Shown piece after piece: positions 10,101 to 16,530 of a stretch of DNA of 64,000 bases (position 1 is its first letter; every line of letters begins with the position of its first letter). Made by a program: the position numbers and the translations under genes. The notes beneath the pieces are model-generated. The model did no database searches. It was not told the DNA's origin and was given only the letters and a program-made list of their open reading frames with translations. This stretch comes from an uncultured Bacteroidales bacterium. GTDB taxonomy: Bacteria; Bacteroidota; Bacteroidia; Bacteroidales; Muribaculaceae. The stretch spans positions 62,001 to 126,000 of the forward strand of contig CADCFN010000005.1 in the NCBI GenBank assembly GCA_902800715.1, given 5' to 3'.

Positions 10101-11877
10101 TGGTGGTCACGTTACCACTGGCAAGCCTAATGACGCCACTTTCACTCAGGGCATTACCATTATAGGTCACGTACACAGTGCCGTTCACACCATTATTGTT
10201 GACAAATCCCCAGTCAGGAGTTTGGCCACCAGTTGTGGTTCTCGAGAAGTTTCCAGACATCACATCCACACCCACGTTGCTAGGCAGGTTGGCACCAGTC
10301 ACCGTAAAGTCACCAGTCCTACCGCCGCTCGTATTATCATCATTGATGTTAAGCGGGTTGGGATCTGCCGTCAACGTCGGCGCAGGCGGAGTCTCCTTCT
10401 TGGCTGTCACTGTGAACGTCTCTGTCAAGTTGTCGGCTGAGCAGGTTACGGTAACAACACCTTGCACTGCGGTAGTGCTTGTACCGTTGTAGGTTATTGT
10501 GATAGTCGTCTCACTTATCGAGCCATTGGCATCTCGCGTTAAAGTCGTAGGCGAAACGCTAAAGTCCGCTCCATTAATGCTCACAGTCACGTCACCCGTT
10601 AAGTGAGCACCTGCCACAGTAAACGTGGTAGTAGTCACAGCACCAGCTGCAGCATTGTAGGGAATGTCAGTAAGTTCCAGTGATGCCGGAGGTGTTACCG
10701 TCAACGTCGGATCTTCGCTGTCCTTCACATAAAGGATAGCTGGTTGCTGACCACTTTCGTAGCAAGCAAAACGTGGTGAACCTGTATTATATTTCAGAAC
10801 ACGACTGGTACCAGCCACATTGGTTAACGAATAACCGCTGGTCCGACTACCTGAAGCAGTCCATTTAGAATTATTAGTAATAGAATTTTCTTCATCCAAT
10901 GAATTGCCGGAACTCCATTTCAGGTAGCCCGAACCATTATGGAAAGACAGATTATTATTACCATCTTTGGTCAGGGTCAGCTCACAAATATCACTGAACC
11001 CAGCAATATCGACGGTTCCACTGTTGATTGTCGGTCCTGATATCTGATTACCATAATGAGTTGATCCAGATTTATTGATGCTACCAAGGAATCTATTTCC
11101 GTCCTCATATACGATGATATACTTTTTCCCATCTACAAGTTGGTTGTCATCTGTCACTTTCTTGTAAATATTTGCAGCACCAGTTGTAATCACATATTCG
11201 GCAGTAGCTACATCACTATTATTCATACCACTCTTGACGGCCATCGCCTTGAGGGTACAGGTCTGATCAATGGTGACCGAACCACCATTAGAAATGTAGT
11301 TGCTACTCGTTGTTGGGTTGTTACCATCGGTCGTATAATAGATGGTTGCGCCACTGGTTTCACTAGTAATAGTCACTGTCTGCTCACCAGAATAAGTGCC
11401 AGACGGTAGTGAAATCGTTGGTTGCTTACATGTTTCCATCGTACCACCAGAAGTGGTCACCACAATCTTCGTAAAACGAGTCTGAGCCGTAGCAGTAAAT
11501 GTCACACTATTAGCCGTTCCAGTCCAAGTTCCATCATAACCTGAATAAGAATAACTACCTGGTGATGCTGACAACTTCCCAGGGCCATTGTTAGAATTAT
11601 TTTGGGCTGTACAAGTAATTACAATTTTAGTAATATTACTTGAACTGGAAATTACCATTGTCGCATTCTGATATAAACGAAAATGTTCGCCAGCCCAATA
11701 AGGATTATTCGAAGCAGTGTTCTTATTAATTGTGAGAGAAACACCATTACTGCTGACTGTTTGAGTATTCGTCACAGTCAAGCCGCTCAAGTTGTTACTA
11801 TCAAACGTGACTTCTGCTGCCCAGCCGACGCCGAAGGCCAGTAGGGCAGTCAATAAAAAAGTGAGTAATTTCTTCAT
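4177..11877 (-). CDS. Giant secreted multidomain protein with chitobiase-C-terminal-like repeats and T9SS sorting domain
   Basis: 2566 residues with a signal peptide (MKKLLTFLLTALLAFGVGWA), so exported. At least seven immunoglobulin-like modules resemble the CHB_HEX_C (chitobiase C-terminal) family, with cores such as ATIYYTTDGNNPTT (near residue 180), AAIYYTTDGSEPSA (762), TTVYYTTDGSDPAT (1350) and ATVYYTIDGSEPSS (1437), and weaker copies near 1530, 1880 and 1960. A second module, marked by YIIVYEDG, YLIVYKSD, YVIVYEG and YVIVNKQ, recurs near 250, 830, 1182 and 2056. Ig-like spacers and one segment with a SusE/F-like look (about 600-730) lie between. The end (SVSYYNIMGMES...STYKVLR) is a T9SS type A sorting domain. 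No catalytic domain was recognised, so substrate binding or surface scaffolding is inference. Confidence 0.85.
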   Translation of the reverse strand: MKKLLTFLLTALLAFGVGWAAEVTFDSNNLSGLTVTNTQTVSSNGVSLTINKNTASNNPYWAGEHFRLYQNATMVISSSSNITKIVITCTAQNNSNNGPGKLSASPGSYSYSGYDGTWTGTANSVTFTATAQTRFTKIVVTTSGGTMETCKQPTISLPSGTYSGEQTVTITSETSGATIYYTTDGNNPTTSSNYISNGGSVTIDQTCTLKAMAVKSGMNNSDVATAEYVITTGAANIYKKVTDDNQLVDGKKYIIVYEDGNRFLGSINKSGSTHYGNQISGPTINSGTVDIAGFSDICELTLTKDGNNNLSFHNGSGYLKWSSGNSLDEENSITNNSKWTASGSRTSGYSLTNVAGTSRVLKYNTGSPRFACYESGQQPAILYVKDSEDPTLTVTPPASLELTDIPYNAAAGAVTTTTFTVAGAHLTGDVTVSINGADFSVSPTTLTRDANGSISETTITITYNGTSTTAVQGVVTVTCSADNLTETFTVTAKKETPPAPTLTADPNPLNINDDNTSGGRTGDFTVTGANLPSNVGVDVMSGNFSRTTTGGQTPDWGFVNNNGVNGTVYVTYNGNALSESGVIRLASGNVTTNVDVNYLYTGPIYLFGNIGVDADHINNFDFSNGVAMTRNTTDGTYSVNITAVGQNGGSDSWMFFSKSQGDESTAVSTKFGPDSNGPWYLQGQTDYTGQAVDIDAADTGSNAATIHLNPGEYTVQVNPNDNTFTISALVHAPVISLASGTYSGTQEVTITCATPGAAIYYTTDGSEPSANNGTLYDGNAISISESVTLKAVAVSNGVTSSVASAEYLITPPFVAKDYEMLTNINDLQPGQTYLIVYKSDDDAETAIVMGPVNASNYGVAVEGVHETNGLITSTEDMAVVTLAGQSGSWTLLTSQGILASPTSNALNYGDTPHTWTIGHKDGDNNDLGNKFAIRSNTNSDRYLQFNNNNNQHRFACYKGTQQYVYIYKESSTPAIVANPTAVSIELAAGEAQGSNTFTVGGRNLSEGVTLTLSAEDQAKGFSLSTNSISKEAALAGNVEVTVTYNGQGADETASITLSSAGATNVTVTVNATREPLTVTISPASCNFVGQTMGEQVTISANVAGATIEYSTDGGNTWLPYTGGFSVSVATVGDAVTVMARATLTAGGNTYTSATVSETYTRQPKGETLYEKVTDESQIKAGEKYVIVYEGATPVAFNGIYTGNNVSWGSGVNIAWRTQNQIVDIANTDAIVFTFGGSKDDWTLQATQGYLESTSSTGSGIKFYPSTTSGYQWETPGDANGYYLTWDSYTLRYNPQIPNGGPFRLYSNNTGVPAYLYVLHPAVLAPEITPATGEYTGHQDVTITAEDGTTVYYTTDGSDPATSSTRVEYTGQFAVHYDANGPTTIKAVAIDDEGNVSAPAEVVYTWIAPKVTIRPASREVYNPTLTVVIGCNPVDATVYYTIDGSEPSSSNGTLYEGPFEVTFASLGDQVTVKAIAYNDDNVPSAVDVASYTYAEKVINVNAPFFSPLEGKDGGYSGIYFGNQTLQIATNTDNADIYYVIEEVSGTTPPSSVSDPSKSSTHFAGPISMTVGNSYRVKAIAYIGDFASTISEGYYIIKPFTQTGNYYQNLKDFNNNCPTGVTAHFVNPVQVVYHSTYTNNGEYPEFCYVRDNTDYACVYFGKRNTGEYTIFKMGDWIDGSEIAGVTNIWENNFHIQLGTSSHEITSWPTTALGWSKILPEHTDCATIASGTTDGENQWGHYVHLAYSELSDVDDYAANDPKHLGTITDASGASNKYYDKFYLWSAGSCTYNGHTEAINCIDDYDQAFFDDKQDKGATFDVYGVIDYYKPYGDQAFEMCPIDFLWIYKPVITPESNDQCTAQQVVDITVETPEWVDEGVTPVIYYKTDDMEDWEEFIGPFIVNSDTHVQAYAELPSTFGDMMRSKTVEAEYKFVGIKDPVITPESQVIEIVTGDESVDVTISTNEESDPATVTLYTLNGEVPTLENGTVVTDGEITLTGDDAITETTTVTAISYLEVKDDQGNVITTLWSNPVTCTYTFVKKNSVVFDLVKTAPQEGNVYVIVNKQANMGLSTTQNENNRGSVGVMFVDDTKEKVYGNDELAQFVLEKANAGRYYFKNINGDNTGYLVVTTNDNANLKTAAATSTYSEASVSVAQDNGNPATIMFNYDGTNRTLRYYAKGRVFSTYSDASLNEDVYLYGLEATPLAYIESNETPVEPVEGNKQVLVSDELIGVWAVVNPQKGINQLWAKDQGNVSIDKTSIVDGQTDYVKDILGLQTRDWDQSNWVVLDFSGLNDVSAFDYESRKLMSATVKGYYTDDLNYTIKLTESPIKVDENPVEGYPGYDGNYAENNGEDKYYYNHYTPANFMKDNLNAPYGDGAEAGSASPVAGKKIFFMNPKVQEIAQVWGVWMGNDRFDVLECNVQPNGTSINGYDLSGSFTVHTWDYNLLGMGEENTPSYGSPVTAENPDALQVGEPYLFHVIITRNDRNVGGPRRGPGAAPDGSFGISPADLPSGRPDPTAVKNVIDAKQVVSVSYYNIMGMESETPFEGVNIVVTRYSDGSSSTYKVLR

Positions 11878-12306
11878 AAAAAAGCTGAATTAAATGTTAA
11901 TATATTAATGTTGATTCTATTGCTAGATGATTATTTCACTTGGGGATTGATGCCCCTAGTGCTTAGTTGGATTGTTAACAGCTCCACACGTGTCGCTCCC
12001 CCGATGGGAATGCTAACCGATGGACAGGTAGAGGATAGACACATAATACTATAAAAAAAGGCACTCAAAATCTCCTCACACCGCCAGGAAAACGTCTCCA
12101 AACGGCTGAAAGGGAATGAGTTCCATCCAAAAAGCTATTATGTCCATAATTTTTCACCACAGATGCCCGATTATGAGAACATCAGTAATTTGGCGACAAA
12201 ATTACTCATTATATATAATACACACAACACTTCTCAAAATATTTTTTTTAAATTGCCACAACAACCCCTAACAGCAAGAAATCCAGCCCTATTGCAACCA
12301 CAAAGC
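11878..12306. other. AT-rich intergenic region without recognised gene
   Basis: Leader region of the giant secreted-protein gene, then AT-rich sequence up to the first REPIN-like element. The stretch near 12160-12260 has short open frames with no recognisable protein character. No TAnnTTTG box was identified for the large gene, so its promoter remains unassigned. Confidence 0.5.
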
Positions 12307-12418
12307 CCGTGGCAGGAGCCACGGCACAGAATGACCCAGACACAGGGCGGTACTAAAAAAAGGGGACGGCAGGGTTGGCTATGCCGTGGCTCCCGCCACG
12401 GTCACTACCAGGCAAGGG
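12307..12418. repeat. REPIN-like element, copy 1
   Basis: About 112 bp, nearly identical to 13506-13616 in the same orientation. It contains two REP-like hairpins in inverted orientation: CCGTGGC-AGGA-GCCACGG at the left and CCGTGGC-TCCC-GCCACGG at the right, with a shared spacer containing an A-run followed by GGGGACGGCAGGG. Two inverted REPs separated by a short spacer is the REPIN architecture. It lies just beyond the 3' end of the RAYT gene. Confidence 0.85.
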
Positions 12419-12433
12419 TGACTCCCAACCGAG

Positions 12434-13414
12434 CTACTCCTGGGACTGGTTACAGATGGCAGCTGCCATATCATTGAGTTGCCAGCATTGTTGCTGCTTG
12501 ATGGTGCGGCGGTCATTGTGGTGTTCCCAAGGGGCTAACAACAGCAAGCGACCACGGGTGCAAGCGTCGAAGCGCTCGCCTCCTGGCTTCGCCAATGGAG
12601 CGAAGCCATTTTCTTGCAGAATAATGATGGGATAACCGTTTTCAAAGGCTGCCCTCATCACCGCCTTCTCTCCTGGACTTATGCTAGGCGACACAAGTAC
12701 AGCTCCATTAGCGGCACAGGACATAAAATGACGTCGCGTGTCATCAATTTCTTGGAGGGTAAGTTTGCGTGTGCATTGCACTTGCAAGAGCTGCGGTGCA
12801 TGCAATAGAAACAAGTTACCCAGCGCAGCAAAGGTAAAACCTGCCACCTGAATATCACGTTGCACCTGGAAGTACTCTGGACGGCTTCGTTTGATAGCCA
12901 AGCGACGAGGATTGTCATCGAGATAGTCCATCATGCGCTGAAGGTGATTTTTCCCCTCGAGGATGCGATCGTTATAACCTTCTTCCCACAAGATATCGTC
13001 GGAATCGCAAACCAGCCCTTGTTGCTTGAGCTGGCGATAAATCCGTGTGCATCCTCCTTTATACCCATTGATGACTTGGCTTAGATGGTGGTCAATCCTC
13101 TCCTTCACAAAGATGATGACGTGCAGGTGATCGGGCATCAACTGCTGAGAAATGACAGCAACGGCTGGATAATGGAGGGTTATGGCACCCAATTCGTCGA
13201 GAACAGCTTTGCCAAGCGGACTTGGATGCATGACAGCGGGCTCATGTTCTCCATCGCCAGTGACGCTCCCGAATAATGGACGACGCCCCTTAACAACGAG
13301 GGTTATCATGTAGATGCATCGACCGTGATAGTCGTGCCCCACACGGCGCCGCTTCATCGATGGGAGGACCTCGCTTGCCCATTGCTTCTTGCCTTTGAAC
13401 TTCTCTCTATCCAT
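12434..13414 (-). CDS. REP-associated tyrosine transposase (Y1_Tnp/HUH) with extra C-terminal domain
   Basis: 326 residues. The N-terminal half is a Y1/IS200-like HUH endonuclease: the metal-binding motif is MPDHLHVIIF (H96, H98), with candidate nucleophile tyrosines Y118 and Y125 in the following helix. Proteins of this type (RAYTs) cut and mobilise REP/REPIN hairpins, and the gene is bracketed by two such elements. Residues about 190-320 are not part of the Y1 fold. They read as an alpha/beta segment (GAVLVSPSISPGEKAVM, then YPIIILQENG, then LLLLAPW) that looks Rossmann-like and recalls DprA/SLOG nucleotide-binding domains; that assignment is inference. The start at MDREKF was chosen because a TACTTTTG box lies 13 nt upstream; a longer start at MVTIM would place that box 1 nt from the ATG. 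IS200-type transposase is the alternative name. Confidence 0.8.
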   Translation of the reverse strand: MDREKFKGKKQWASEVLPSMKRRRVGHDYHGRCIYMITLVVKGRRPLFGSVTGDGEHEPAVMHPSPLGKAVLDELGAITLHYPAVAVISQQLMPDHLHVIIFVKERIDHHLSQVINGYKGGCTRIYRQLKQQGLVCDSDDILWEEGYNDRILEGKNHLQRMMDYLDDNPRRLAIKRSRPEYFQVQRDIQVAGFTFAALGNLFLLHAPQLLQVQCTRKLTLQEIDDTRRHFMSCAANGAVLVSPSISPGEKAVMRAAFENGYPIIILQENGFAPLAKPGGERFDACTRGRLLLLAPWEHHNDRRTIKQQQCWQLNDMAAAICNQSQE

Positions 13415-13427
13415 AATGGTAACCATG

Positions 13428-13435
13428 CAAAAGTA
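13428..13435 (-). promoter_or_regulatory. -7 box (TACTTTTG) for the RAYT gene
   Basis: TACTTTTG on the minus strand, 13 nt from the chosen ATG. It lies inside the longer open frame and so argues for the shorter start. Confidence 0.5.
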
Positions 13436-13505
13436 CTGATACCACTGCAACCTTACAAGTAAAAAACGGGAAAATCAACAAAAAAGACACACGATTGCTA
13501 CCAGG

Positions 13506-13616
13506 CCGTGGCAGGAGCCACGGCACAGAATGACCCTGACACAGGGCGGTACTAAAAAAGGGGACGGCAGGGTTGACTATGCCGTGGCTCCCGCCACGGC
13601 CATTACCAGGCAAGGG
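13506..13616. repeat. REPIN-like element, copy 2
   Basis: About 111 bp, a direct repeat of 12307-12418 with a handful of substitutions and one A fewer in the A-run. It has the same paired inverted hairpins built on CCGTGGC/GCCACGG. It lies between the RAYT promoter and the 3' end of the acyltransferase gene, so the RAYT gene is bracketed by two direct copies. Confidence 0.85.
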
Positions 13617-13622
13617 CGGCGC

Positions 13623-14618
13623 CTAGCGGCGCTTGCCTAGCATCCAGGGGAGGTAGCGCTCGAACAACAGTGCGAGGGGATAGAGAACTACCATCACAAC
13701 GAGGGCGATGCCGACCTTCAAGAGGATGTTGTCGTCGAAGATGTCGGGCCCGGTGAACTTTGCCACCAGCATCTTAATGACGCCGATAAGGTAGTTTTGC
13801 AAGGCTAGATAGGTGATGCCGGTGATGGCTACCGTGCGGGCGATGCGGCTGGCACCGCAATGCGCCTCCAACCACTTGCACACGGCGGTATAGAACGGCA
13901 AAACCAGGATGACGGCCTCGGGGGCAAGGACATAGGCCACGTCAGGGTTGATAGTCAAGGGGGCAACGATGAGGAAACCGAGGCCCAAAGCTGCCAGCAG
14001 CACCCACAGGAGCGTGCGGGACGGTGAGGTAAAGGAGAACTTGTCCACCAGTAAGTGGCAGCAGTTGCCCACAGCGTATATGGGCATATACAGGAAAGCC
14101 TTGTCCAGGTTCCAATAGCGGAACCAAGGCACGTCAGGCATGATGAGGAGGGATAGGCTCAGCACCAGAGCGACCACCAACGGCCAATAGCCACTGAGCC
14201 ATTTTTTGATTGGATAATAGATGACCTGCATGGTAAACAGGGCTGCCAGGAACCAGAATGGACCTAAAACGACGCTCGGGGTGCCTTGCAGATATTGCCA
14301 CAGTGGTGTGAGCGTGTCGATGGCCTGCTCCTCGGGACCTGCCATGCGACGCCCCACGACGAGCCACAGGGCATAGAAGAGAATAAAGAAGGTGGTGTAA
14401 GGCACCAGAATCTGCGGAGCGCGATGACGCAGAAAGGAGAAGAAATTCTTAGTCCTGGCGATGTTGAACAGGTAGCCCGCAGCAAAGAAGAACACCGGTG
14501 CGCCCATATTGAAGAGCGCCACCTCATGGGCGGTGTCATAACGTGGCGGCGTGTGATAGACCACCACGAGGAACATCGCGATGAACTTGATGTAGTCGAG
14601 CCACGCTTTCCTATCCAT
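13623..14618 (-). CDS. Membrane acyltransferase, acyltransferase-3 family
   Basis: 331 residues, polytopic (about ten hydrophobic segments). The N-terminus DYIKFIAMFLVVVYHTPP carries the family histidine in the first membrane helix, followed by VFFFAAGYLFN, where acyltransferase-3 proteins have a conserved FF.SG-type stretch. Members move acetyl or other acyl groups onto surface sugars, typically exopolysaccharide, O-antigen or peptidoglycan. The closest style is the short fucose-4-O-acetylase-like group. The start at MDRKAWLDYIK is preferred over an upstream one because acyltransferase-3 proteins begin with a [RK]...D..[RK] segment. Substrate unknown. Its 3' end abuts the REPIN copy 2. Confidence 0.8.
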   Translation of the reverse strand: MDRKAWLDYIKFIAMFLVVVYHTPPRYDTAHEVALFNMGAPVFFFAAGYLFNIARTKNFFSFLRHRAPQILVPYTTFFILFYALWLVVGRRMAGPEEQAIDTLTPLWQYLQGTPSVVLGPFWFLAALFTMQVIYYPIKKWLSGYWPLVVALVLSLSLLIMPDVPWFRYWNLDKAFLYMPIYAVGNCCHLLVDKFSFTSPSRTLLWVLLAALGLGFLIVAPLTINPDVAYVLAPEAVILVLPFYTAVCKWLEAHCGASRIARTVAITGITYLALQNYLIGVIKMLVAKFTGPDIFDDNILLKVGIALVVMVVLYPLALLFERYLPWMLGKRR

Positions 14619-14728
14619 ATATCCCAAATAAAAAGAAAACAATAAGTACAATAAAAACAATTATCGTGTTGCGGTCAACAAATTGTCATTATTGTATTTA
14701 TTGTTTTCTTACGTTGACTATTTACTTA

Positions 14729-16000
14729 TCAGTCAATGATATCAAAGCCAGTGTAACGCTGCAGGGCGGCGGGGATGCGGATGCCCTCGGGCGTCTGGTT
14801 GTTCTCGAGCAATGCGGCTACGATGCGCGGCAGAGCGAGTGCCGAGCCGTTAAGGGTGTGGCACAGGTGGGTTTTCTTGTCGTCGCCACGGTAGCGGCAC
14901 TTGAGGCGGTTGGCCTGATAGGTCTCGAAGTTGGAGACGCTGCTCACCTCGAGCCAGCGTTGCTGGGCTGCCGACCACACCTCGAAGTCGAAGGTAATGG
15001 CACTGGTGAAGCTCATGTCACCACCGCACAGGCGCAGGATGTGCCACGGCAGTTCAAGCTTTTCGAGCAGTCCCTGCACATGGTCCTTCATCTCCTCGAG
15101 AGCGGCATAAGAGTCCTCAGGCTTCTCGATGCGGACGATTTCGACCTTGTCGAACTGGTGCAGGCGGTTCAAGCCACGCACGTCCTTGCCGTAGGAGCCA
15201 GCCTCGCGGCGGAAACATGCCGAGTAAGCACAATTCTTCTTGGGCAATTCCTCCTGGGGGATGATGACGTCACGGTACATGTTGGTCACGGGCACCTCGG
15301 CAGTGGGGATGAGGTAGAATTCGTCAAACTGGCAGTAGTACATCTGGCCCTCCTTGTCAGGGAGCTGTCCCGTACCCAGTCCAGAGGCCTCGTTAACCAC
15401 GAGGGGCGGTTCTATCTCGGTATAGCCAGCCTTGCCAGCCTCGTCGAGGAAGAACTGGATGAGGGCACGCTGCAAGCGCGCACCCTTGCCCACATACACG
15501 GGGAAACCTGCACCAGTAATCTTGACACCGAGGTCAAAGTCGATGAGGTTATACTTCTTGGCCAAGTCCCAATGGGGCAGTGCATCCTCGGGCAATTCGG
15601 GCATCTTGCCACCGGTCTTCTCAACCACGTTATCCTCGGCGGTCTTGCCCTCGGGCACACCGCTGTAGGGGACGTTGGGAATGCCCAGCAGGAGCTTTGT
15701 GATTTCGTCCTGGGCGGCGCTGAGGTCATCGTCAATCTTCTTGTTGGCGGTCTTGAGTTCTGCCACTTGGGCCTTGACGTTTTCGGCCTCGTCACGGTTA
15801 CCCTGCTTCATGAGGGCACCGATTTGGGCAGCCATTTTATTGAGCACAGCGGCGTTGTCGTCGCGTTGTTTCTGCAGTGCACGGCGCTGCTTATCCAGTT
15901 CCACGATGCGCATGATGTCCTCACGAGCGTCAAAACACTTGACAGCAAGGCGGCGAATCACATCCTCGGGGTCCTGGTTAATGAGTTGTAATGTCAGCAT
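14729..16000 (-). CDS. serS: Seryl-tRNA synthetase
   Basis: Charges tRNA-Ser (and tRNA-Sec where present). 423 residues: N-terminal antiparallel coiled-coil arm (about 25-105, rich in K/Q/E/A) that holds the tRNA variable arm, then a class II core. Motif 2 region: ACFRREAGSYGKDVRGLNRL. Motif 3 region: LNGSALALPRIVAALLENNQ followed by GIRIPAALQRYTGF. The start MLTLQLINQDPEDVIRR is the usual family start. It is 48 nt downstream of the GatB/YqeY gene and may be co-transcribed with it. Confidence 0.96.
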   Translation of the reverse strand: MLTLQLINQDPEDVIRRLAVKCFDAREDIMRIVELDKQRRALQKQRDDNAAVLNKMAAQIGALMKQGNRDEAENVKAQVAELKTANKKIDDDLSAAQDEITKLLLGIPNVPYSGVPEGKTAEDNVVEKTGGKMPELPEDALPHWDLAKKYNLIDFDLGVKITGAGFPVYVGKGARLQRALIQFFLDEAGKAGYTEIEPPLVVNEASGLGTGQLPDKEGQMYYCQFDEFYLIPTAEVPVTNMYRDVIIPQEELPKKNCAYSACFRREAGSYGKDVRGLNRLHQFDKVEIVRIEKPEDSYAALEEMKDHVQGLLEKLELPWHILRLCGGDMSFTSAITFDFEVWSAAQQRWLEVSSVSNFETYQANRLKCRYRGDDKKTHLCHTLNGSALALPRIVAALLENNQTPEGIRIPAALQRYTGFDIID

Positions 16001-16009
16001 TTTTTATTT

Positions 16010-16038
16010 TCTGGTTTCTAGTCCCTAGTTTCTGGTTG
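16010..16038. repeat. Degenerate CTAGTCC/CTAGTTTC word repeat
   Basis: The short gap between serS and the GatB/YqeY gene holds TTTCTAGTCCCTAGTTTCTGG. Its complement resembles the words at 46486-46527. No coding or hairpin function seen. Confidence 0.4.
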
Positions 16039-16048
16039 GTGTTTTGTT

Positions 16049-16504
16049 TTAGTTTGCAGATAGCAGTTCTTTTACCTTGGCGCTGATGGCACGGCCCTCG
16101 GCACGTCCGGCAAGCTGCTTGGTGGCGATGCCCATGACTTTGCCCATGTCCTTCATGCTGGTGGCACCCGTCTGCTCGATGATAGACTTGATGTGAGCGG
16201 TCAGTTCCTCGTCATTCATCTGCTTGGGCAGGAATTCCTCGATGACGGCAGCCTGCAAGAGCTCCACATCGGCCAGATCCTGACGGTTCTGGTCGATGTA
16301 AATCTGAGCACTCTCTTTGCGCTGCTTAGCCATGCGTACGAGCACCTTCAAGGCATTCTCATCGGTCACCTCACCGTTATTGCCCGGTGCGGTCTTGATA
16401 ATCAAGAACTCGGCTTTGATGCCACGCAAAGCCTCCAGACGGCCTTTGTCGTGAGCCTTCATCGCCTCCTTGATGCCATTATTCACTTGATCAAAGATAC
16501 TCAT
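16049..16504 (-). CDS. GatB/YqeY domain protein
   Basis: 151 residues, the normal size of stand-alone YqeY proteins, which match the tail domain of the amidotransferase subunit GatB and are thought to touch tRNA. Family features: MSIFDQVNNGIKEAMKAHDKGRLEALRGIKA at the start (helical, L..LR.L), ESAQIYIDQNRQDLADVE in the middle and the terminal MGKVMGIATKQLAGRAEGR segment. It lies 26 nt behind ftsZ and ahead of serS, a common Bacteroidetes arrangement. Biochemical role is not established. Confidence 0.9.
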   Translation of the reverse strand: MSIFDQVNNGIKEAMKAHDKGRLEALRGIKAEFLIIKTAPGNNGEVTDENALKVLVRMAKQRKESAQIYIDQNRQDLADVELLQAAVIEEFLPKQMNDEELTAHIKSIIEQTGATSMKDMGKVMGIATKQLAGRAEGRAISAKVKELLSAN

Positions 16505-16530
16505 GTCTTAACTTACTTGTTTATAGCGTT

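Noticed and set aside
12163-12477. 104-codon plus-strand frame across REPIN copy 1
   Set aside because: It reads through the hairpin element with Arg/Pro/Gln-rich composition and has no homologous character.
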